From Nitrospiraceae bacterium (GTDB lineage: Bacteria > Nitrospirota > Thermodesulfovibrionia > UBA6902), in contig CP070644.1 of the NCBI GenBank assembly GCA_020354155.1, positions 1,285,335 through 1,295,740 of the forward strand: a DNA stretch of 10,406 bases. The letters run 5' to 3'. Below the pieces are notes generated by a model that ran no database searches, had not been told where the DNA came from, and was given only the letters and a program-made list of their open reading frames with translations. Made by a program: the position numbers and the translations under genes. This document shows, piece by piece, positions 6,540 to 10,406 of this stretch (its first letter is position 1; each line of letters begins with the position of its first letter).

Positions 6540-7464
6540 TGCTTATAGAAAACCGCATACCTTCTTTCATATCCCTGCCCCGGATAAAAGCGCCTGCAGA
6601 CATGGCAGGTTTCCCCGCAGGCTGAAGCTCAAGGATGGATATACTGCCCTGTCCCGCCCCTACAACAATCGTGTTTTTTTCAATGGCAGTAATGAGTCCC
6701 CTTTCTCCATCCCTGTCGCAGGGCAGGGCTTTCAGGATTTTAATCCTTTCCCCTTCCAAAAAACCATAGGCAGCCGGCCAGGGAGTCATGCCCCTGATAA
6801 AATTACAGATCTCCTCAGCAGACTTCTCCCAGGGGATAAAGCCGTCAGTCTTTGATAGCAGCGGGGCATTGCTTGCCCCCTCAGGCTGCGGAACAGGGGT
6901 CAGGGTATTATTTTCAATTCCCTCCAGCGTTCTCAGTAAGAGCCTGCTGCCCGTTTCAGCCAGTTTAATCGAAAGACTGCCTGCCGTATCATCAGGATCT
7001 ATGTCAATTTCCTGCTGCAGCAGAATCGGGCCTGTATCCATGCCTTCGTCCATGAGCATAGTCGTAATGCCTGTCTTCCTTTCGCCGTCAATAATCGCCC
7101 TGTTAATGGGAGAGGCTCCCCGGTATTTCGGGAGCAATGAGGCATGGACATTAATGCATCCATATTCAGGCAGATGAATTATCTCAATGGGCAGAATCTG
7201 TCCGTAGGCTACAAGAATAATTGCCTCAGGCTTTAATTCCCTGAGTTCACGGATAAAACTCCTGTCTTTCACCTTTTCGGGCTGGAGTACCTCCACCCCC
7301 TGTTTTTCTGCCTCTGCTTTGACCGGTGACGAAGAAAAATGTTTGCCCCGACCTTTTCTTCTGTCGGGTTGGGTAACAACGGCAATAACATCATATGCAG
7401 AACCCATGAGGGCCTGCAACGGTGGGACAGCAAATTCAGGTGTACCGAAAAATACTGTTTTCAA
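6532..7464 (-). CDS. fmt: Methionyl-tRNA formyltransferase
   Basis: Fmt formylates initiator methionyl-tRNA using 10-formyltetrahydrofolate, the step that makes fMet-tRNA for translation initiation. The 310 residues match the family (about 305-320). The N-terminal Rossmann-like domain begins KTVFFGTPEFAVPPL and contains the active-site block NVHASLLPKYRGASPI with Asn105 and His107, and Asp143 in DEGMDTGPIL; these correspond to the catalytic Asn-His-Asp set of the E. coli enzyme. The C-terminal tRNA-contacting domain starts near residue 205. The initiation codon is TTG, preceded by GGGAG five bases upstream; no ATG lies close by in frame. The gene probably heads the fmt-PASTA-rpe-TPR transcript, because a terminator separates it from def. 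Confidence 0.97.
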   Translation of the reverse strand: MKTVFFGTPEFAVPPLQALMGSAYDVIAVVTQPDRRKGRGKHFSSSPVKAEAEKQGVEVLQPEKVKDRSFIRELRELKPEAIILVAYGQILPIEIIHLPEYGCINVHASLLPKYRGASPINRAIIDGERKTGITTMLMDEGMDTGPILLQQEIDIDPDDTAGSLSIKLAETGSRLLLRTLEGIENNTLTPVPQPEGASNAPLLSKTDGFIPWEKSAEEICNFIRGMTPWPAAYGFLEGERIKILKALPCDRDGERGLITAIEKNTIVVGAGQGSISILELQPAGKPAMSAGAFIRGRDMKEGMRFSISND

Positions 7465-7745
7465 ACGATCTCCCTCTAACTCCGACTATTCAGATTCGCT
7501 ATTCAGGAGGTAGGCAAAGGCGAAAAAGAATTGGCCATTCCAATGAGCAGGCATCTCAATACTGAGTAAATTATTAAGAGTGTACAATTTTTTAAAAACT
7601 CTCATGGCGTTCAATACGTTTGAGACGTTGCCTGCCTGTGAGTATGAACATTCCACTTACTATAGAGTTAATATTAAAGAGAAATGAGAAAGGATTCAAG
7701 TGATTTCTATTTAAGGCAGTGGTGACTTTCATCGCCCGGTAGCAG
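7465..7745 (-). other. Intergenic leader between def terminator and fmt, no gene seen
   Basis: I see no credible gene in these bases. They must hold the start of the fmt transcript, because the def terminator lies immediately to the right. Visible structure is slight: three CGTT units at 9-base intervals (7608, 7617, 7626), a small ATTGG-x5-CCAAT hairpin (7530-7544), two copies of CTATTCAG close to fmt (about 7486 and 7499), and the ribosome site GGGAG before the TTG start. Confidence 0.5.
7671..7699 (-). promoter_or_regulatory. Weak candidate promoter for fmt operon
   Basis: On the minus strand TTGAAT (7694-7699) and TAATAT (7671-7676) are 17 bases apart, each matching sigma70 consensus at four of six positions. 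It would give a leader of about 200 bases before fmt. A TATAGT at about 7659-7664 lacks a matching -35. The region is AT-rich and the evidence is thin, but some promoter must lie here because def is terminated upstream. Confidence 0.3.
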
Positions 7746-7774
7746 AAAAAAATAAAGGGAGGCGAAGGCCTCCC
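7746..7774 (-). terminator. Rho-independent terminator of def
   Basis: Reading the minus strand, a perfect 7 bp stem GGGAGGC/GCCTCCC closes a four-base loop (7757-7774) and is followed by TTTATTTTTTT (7756-7746). It starts 26 bases after the def stop codon. The stem is GC-rich and the T-run long, so this is a strong intrinsic terminator and makes def a unit separate from fmt. Confidence 0.92.
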
Positions 7775-7799
7775 CTGCTTTCTGTATTTCAATGAACTG

Positions 7800-8312
7800 C
7801 TATTTACTGCTGCCAACCTTCTCTCTGGAATACCGTTTCTTGAAAAACTCCCTTTTGATACGTCCTATCCGGTCAACAAACAACTTGCCGTTGAGATGGT
7901 CTAATTCGTGCTGCAGCGCTCTTGCAAGAAGTCCCTCTCCATCTATTTCAACAGGGTTACCGTTCCTGTCCTGTGCCTGTACCTTTACTTTGGTAAATCT
8001 TTTCACCATGGTTGTATACCCGGGTATGCTCAGGCAGCCTTCCTCTGAGCTCTCCTCACCTTCACAATGAACAATTTCAGGGTTCACAAGCACAATCAGC
8101 GCCTCTTTGTCAGAGCCGAGGCTTACATCAATAACCGTAACCTGTCGGGCCACACCAACCTGGTTGGCAGCAAGGCCAATACCCGGTGCAGCGTACATGG
8201 TTTCAATCATGTCCTCTATAAGTTTCTGCAGTTCCTCGTTAAATTCCTCAACAGGCTCGGTCTTCCCCCTTAACACACTCTCCGGATATTTTTTTATTTC
8301 CCGTATGGCCAT
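7800..8312 (-). CDS. def: Peptide deformylase
   Basis: Def removes the formyl group from the N-terminal methionine of new proteins as they leave the ribosome; it is a metal enzyme, usually Fe2+ in vivo. It is 170 residues, the usual length. All three family motifs are intact: GIGLAANQ (44-51), EGCLS with ligand Cys93 (91-95), and QHELDHLNG (134-142) with ligands His135 and His139 and catalytic Glu136. The N-terminus MAIREIKKYPESVLR fits the family, supporting the ATG at 8312. No Shine-Dalgarno precedes it, and the predicted promoter would leave a leader of only about nine bases. It has its own terminator and diverges from mscS. It works in the same cycle as fmt but is not co-transcribed with it on this evidence. 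Confidence 0.98.
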   Translation of the reverse strand: MAIREIKKYPESVLRGKTEPVEEFNEELQKLIEDMIETMYAAPGIGLAANQVGVARQVTVIDVSLGSDKEALIVLVNPEIVHCEGEESSEEGCLSIPGYTTMVKRFTKVKVQAQDRNGNPVEIDGEGLLARALQHELDHLNGKLFVDRIGRIKREFFKKRYSREKVGSSK

Positions 8313-8327
8313 AATTTAATTTAAATG

Positions 8328-8355
8328 ATTATAGTTATAAATAACAAGATGAAAA
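8328..8355 (-). promoter_or_regulatory. Candidate def promoter with very short leader
   Basis: On the minus strand TATAAT (8328-8333) is an exact -10 box, and TTTTCA (8350-8355) lies 16 bases upstream with four of six matches to the -35 consensus. Transcription would start near 8321, about nine bases before the def ATG at 8312. No Shine-Dalgarno fits in that space, in agreement with a nearly leaderless mRNA. Confidence 0.55.
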
Positions 8356-8411
8356 TGTCTGTCGTGTATCGCTACTGCCATTACCCTATAAAAACAACTG
8401 CCTCATCAGGA

Positions 8412-8440
8412 TTGACAAGTGGCAGGGCTCTTGATAGTAT
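8412..8440 (+). promoter_or_regulatory. Sigma70 promoter for mscS-queF
   Basis: TTGACA (8412-8417) matches the -35 consensus exactly and TAGTAT (8435-8440) matches four of six -10 positions, with the ideal 17-base spacing. Transcription would begin near 8447, giving a leader of about 33 bases. It lies in the 167 bp divergent region shared with def. It is the best promoter match in the window. Confidence 0.75.
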
Positions 8441-8479
8441 GATGAATTATTACATCAGATATGGCAGAGGACAGATTGC

Positions 8480-9544
8480 ATGATCAGTGAGACCCTTCAG
8501 AAAACCGTCTTAGACAACAGGATACTGGACTATTTACTCTTTCTGGCATACATTTCTGCTGGCATCATAGGGGTAAAAATAATAAAATCCTTAATTGTCA
8601 GCCGGTTAAAAGCCTGGTCTCAGAAGACAGCAAACACAGTGGATGATTTCCTGCTCACCATTTTCAAAAAGAACCTGGTCCCTCTTCTCTACCTTGGCGT
8701 CCTCTATATTTCTCTAAAAAGCCTGAAAGTTTCTGCAGCTATAAGCAGTATCGTCAATATTGCAAGCATAGTAATCCTCACCGTTGCAGGTCTGCGACTC
8801 ATTATTTCGCTCATGGATTACTCCCTTGATATTTATTGGGCAAAAAAAGAAGTCGATGTGACGCGTCAAAAAAACCTCAAAGGGATCATCACTGTATTAA
8901 AAGTACTCGTCTGGGGTGCTGGTATCACCTTTCTCCTGGACAATCTTGGGTTCAAGATTTCCACCGTTGTCGCCGGACTGGGTATTGGAGGTATCGCCGT
9001 TGCTCTTGCAGCGCAAACCATACTGGGGGACCTCTTTAGTTATTTCATAATATTTTTTGACCGTCCCTTTGAGATAGGAGACTTCATTATCATTGGTGAG
9101 TATATGGGATCGATTGAACATATCGGTATAAAGACGACCCGTGTGCGAAGCCTGGGTGGTGAGCAGCTCGTATTTTCAAATACCGACCTCACCAGTTCCC
9201 GGATTCGCAATTATAAGAGAATGGAAAAACGCCGTGTTGTCTTCAAACTCGGGGTGACATACCAGACGTCCTTATCTGATATAAAAGCAATACCCGCACT
9301 TATCAAGGATGTTATCACCTCAATCAATGATACGGTCTTTGACCGGGCGCATTTTGCAGCCTACGGTGACTTCAGTTTAAACATTGAAGTCGTCTACTAT
9401 GTCATGAGCAGTGATTACAACAAATACATGGATGTACAGCAGGAGATTAACCTGCATATAAAAGAGGAATTTGAAAAACGGGGTATTGAGTTTGCATACC
9501 CGACTCAGACGCTCATTGTTGAAAAGACAGAGGAGAATCACTAG
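8480..9544 (+). CDS. Small-conductance mechanosensitive channel, MscS family
   Basis: This is a 354-residue inner-membrane channel of the MscS family, which opens under membrane tension to release solutes during osmotic down-shock. Membrane segments are read at about 18-38, 66-80, 89-111 and 134-155, followed by the pore helix (about 160-190), whose Gly/Ala-rich face AGLGIGGIAVALAAQ is the family hallmark, ending in TILGDLFS. The cytoplasmic beta domain follows with RPFEIGDFI (about 195-203), the G-x-V/I-x-x-I-G-x-(K/R)-T-T-R-(V/I) pattern and VFSNTDLTSSRIRNY. The alpha-beta C-terminal region completes it. E. coli MscS is 286 residues, so this member has extra N-terminal helices. GAGG (8467-8470) lies nine bases before the ATG. 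It is three bases upstream of queF. Confidence 0.94.
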   Translation: MISETLQKTVLDNRILDYLLFLAYISAGIIGVKIIKSLIVSRLKAWSQKTANTVDDFLLTIFKKNLVPLLYLGVLYISLKSLKVSAAISSIVNIASIVILTVAGLRLIISLMDYSLDIYWAKKEVDVTRQKNLKGIITVLKVLVWGAGITFLLDNLGFKISTVVAGLGIGGIAVALAAQTILGDLFSYFIIFFDRPFEIGDFIIIGEYMGSIEHIGIKTTRVRSLGGEQLVFSNTDLTSSRIRNYKRMEKRRVVFKLGVTYQTSLSDIKAIPALIKDVITSINDTVFDRAHFAAYGDFSLNIEVVYYVMSSDYNKYMDVQQEINLHIKEEFEKRGIEFAYPTQTLIVEKTEENH

Positions 9545-9547
9545 TCT

Positions 9548-9919
9548 ATGCCGCAGAAAAAATATGGTGCTCGTGAGATTGCCGGAATTAAACTTGAACG
9601 ATGGCCCAATCCCAACCCGGACAGGGACTATACCATTGATATAGATTTTACGGAGTTTACCTGTGTCTGCCCCCGCTCCGGGTATCCCGACTTTGCCGTC
9701 ATCAGGATCAATTACATCCCTGACAAATATATTGTGGAGCTGAAGTCCCTGAAACTCTACCTGAACCGGTTCCGCGAAGAAAGCATCTCCCATGAGGCTG
9801 TAACCAACAAGATCTTTGATGATCTCAAGAAACTTTTGAAGCCACGATATCTTGAAGTTGTAGGAGATTTCAATCCACGGGGAAATGTAAAGACGGTGAT
9901 CCGGGCATCAACGGGATAA
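9548..9919 (+). CDS. queF: NADPH-dependent 7-cyano-7-deazaguanine reductase
   Basis: QueF reduces preQ0 to preQ1 with NADPH, a late step before the modified base is placed into tRNA and converted to queuosine; it acts in the cytosol. At 123 residues it is the short, single-domain type (as in B. subtilis) rather than the long E. coli type. The catalytic Cys41 lies in FTCVCPRSGYPDFA (37-50), with the conserved Asp48, and the NADPH motif is ELKSLKLY (64-71), followed by NRFREESISHE with His82. It starts three bases after the mscS stop; AGGAG inside the mscS end lies about 12 bases before the ATG. No other queuosine gene (queC, queD, queE) and no preQ1 riboswitch is visible, so expression probably follows mscS. 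Confidence 0.96.
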   Translation: MPQKKYGAREIAGIKLERWPNPNPDRDYTIDIDFTEFTCVCPRSGYPDFAVIRINYIPDKYIVELKSLKLYLNRFREESISHEAVTNKIFDDLKKLLKPRYLEVVGDFNPRGNVKTVIRASTG

Positions 9920-9932
9920 TAAATTGCATTGC

Positions 9933-9961
9933 CGGACCCGTGACCCTGTCCGTACATTTTT
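9933..9961 (+). terminator. Possible weak terminator after queF
   Basis: CGGAC (9933-9937) and GTCCG (9948-9952) can form a five-base-pair stem with a ten-base loop, followed by TACATTTTTA. It begins 13 bases after the queF stop. The stem is short and the loop large, so it would be weak; the position is the main support. Confidence 0.4.
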
Positions 9962-10044
9962 AGCTATGCGAGTTCAGATCCTAAGGAAATTTTCTTCTTA
10001 CCAAAACCCAAAGAATGCTTCGTAACCGTATAGAAATAAATCAA

Positions 10045-10062
10045 GAACCATGTAAATGGTTC
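10045..10062. repeat. Perfect 7 bp hairpin in queF-sensor intergenic region
   Basis: GAACCAT and ATGGTTC flank the loop GTAA. No T-run follows on either side, so it is not a plain intrinsic terminator. The 245 bp between queF and the next gene hold this hairpin, the weak terminator, a dyad near 10130 and no credible gene. Confidence 0.6.
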
Positions 10063-10121
10063 CGTTGCAATTGCTTTCCCTGTATGATAAAGAAGAACTC
10101 ATGGGAAAATAATTCAAATAG

Positions 10122-10140
10122 AGTACACATAAACTGTACT
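10122..10140. promoter_or_regulatory. 19 bp dyad, possible operator of the sensor gene
   Basis: AGTACA (10122-10127) and TGTACT (10135-10140) are exact inverted copies 7 bases apart, ending 24 bases before the TTG start of the next gene. Such spacing fits binding of a dimeric regulator, but no family can be named. A TAGCAT (10144-10149) just downstream could be a -10 box without a good -35, which would suit an activator-dependent promoter. Confidence 0.35.
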
Positions 10141-10164
10141 TGATAGCATTGAACAGAAGAAAAA

Positions 10165-10406
10165 TTGAAGAAACGAATCAACGACAATCAAAAATATATT
10201 CCGTCTATGATAGCGATTATCATTGGACTTGTGTTGGCAGTTATTACCTTCTCTTTTGTAAGACATACAGAATTTAAAAATTTAAAAACCCAGTTTACTT
10301 TAGATACACAAAATCGTATAAATGCAATACTGAGAGAAACGGATATTAATCTTGAAGTAATTCAGAGCCTGTATTCTTTTTTTGAGAGTTCTGAAGAAGT
10401 AACACG
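10165..10406 (+). CDS. CHASE-domain membrane sensor, N-terminus only
   Basis: Eighty complete codons are present before the right edge. A basic head (KKRINDNQKY) is followed by a membrane helix (about residues 16-32) and then the start of an outside domain: a stretch with RINAILRETDINLEVIQSL followed by YSFFESSEEV. The l-x-x-l-x-x-(F/L)F-x-x-S-x-x-V pattern is typical of the first part of the CHASE ligand-sensing domain, found in histidine kinases, diguanylate cyclases and adenylate cyclases. The output domain is outside the window. The start is probably TTG at 10165, preceded by AGAAG; the nearest in-frame stop upstream is at 10150, and the first in-frame ATG (10207) would remove the basic head and start inside the membrane helix. 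The region looks more AT-rich than the genes to its left. Confidence 0.65.
   Translation, partial: MKKRINDNQKYIPSMIAIIIGLVLAVITFSFVRHTEFKNLKTQFTLDTQNRINAILRETDINLEVIQSLYSFFESSEEVT

Noticed and set aside
7592..7816. 74-residue minus-strand reading frame between fmt and def
   Set aside because: It overlaps the def 3' end, runs through the intrinsic terminator and has no recognisable domain or ribosome site; the composition looks random.
9377..9793. 138-residue minus-strand reading frame opposite mscS/queF
   Set aside because: It covers conserved parts of QueF and MscS in antisense and has no motif or ribosome site.
10075..10108. TTTCCC ... GGGAAA inverted repeat
   Set aside because: Only six pairs with a 22-base loop in an AT-rich region; expected by chance.
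10084..10143. 19-codon open frame with ATG in the queF-sensor gap
   Set aside because: No Shine-Dalgarno, no leader-peptide codon bias, and no attenuator downstream.
9920..10164. preQ1 riboswitch or tRNA gene near queF
   Set aside because: A preQ1 riboswitch would be expected upstream of the coding region, and none of the hairpins here forms a cloverleaf or a recognisable aptamer core.

Overview
The window looks like a chromosomal core-gene segment from a Gram-negative-type rod-shaped bacterium. By eye the GC content is in the mid-40s per cent. The gene set and order (RDD-mreB-mreC-mreD-mrdA next to fmt-PASTA-rpe-TPR, with def and an mscS-queF pair nearby) recall Nitrospirota or the former Deltaproteobacteria. 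That placement is recall and inference, not a search result. No integrase, transposase, phage gene, tRNA, rRNA or CRISPR array is visible.

Left block (1-3792, all minus strand): a cell-elongation operon read from right to left. It runs RDD-family membrane protein, mreB, mreC, mreD, mrdA (PBP2), with the PBP2 gene cut by the window edge at residue 333. Most neighbours touch or overlap (11 bp RDD/mreB, 13 bp gap mreB/mreC, 4 bp mreC/mreD, 1 bp mreD/mrdA), so they are probably translationally coupled. Together they encode the MreB filament, its membrane partners MreC and MreD, and the transpeptidase that makes side-wall peptidoglycan. A promoter-like sequence lies just upstream of the RDD gene. 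Between it and the next gene is an 83 bp palindromic repeat (3879-3961).

Middle block (4031-7464, minus strand): fmt, a small membrane protein with three PASTA domains, rpe, and a protein made of eight 40-residue TPR-like repeats. The fmt/PASTA genes overlap by 8 bp and rpe/TPR are 2 bp apart, so this is probably one transcript. It mixes translation initiation (Fmt), pentose phosphate metabolism (Rpe) and two proteins of unproven function. An AT-rich 116 bp leader with an imperfect inverted repeat separates the PASTA gene from rpe.

Right block (7746-10406): def (minus strand) is a single-gene unit with its own promoter and a strong intrinsic terminator, so it is separated from fmt although both act in the formyl-methionine cycle. 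A divergent promoter, the best sigma70 match in the window, drives mscS and queF on the plus strand. After a gene-poor stretch of about 245 bp with hairpins and a 19 bp dyad, a CHASE-type sensor gene starts, apparently from TTG, and runs off the right edge.

I did not find a convincing new defence or mobile system. The points most worth a second look are the palindromic repeat, the RDD gene coupled to mreB, the stand-alone triple-PASTA protein, the regular TPR protein linking rpe to the mre block, and the very short, Shine-Dalgarno-free leaders predicted for def and the RDD gene.
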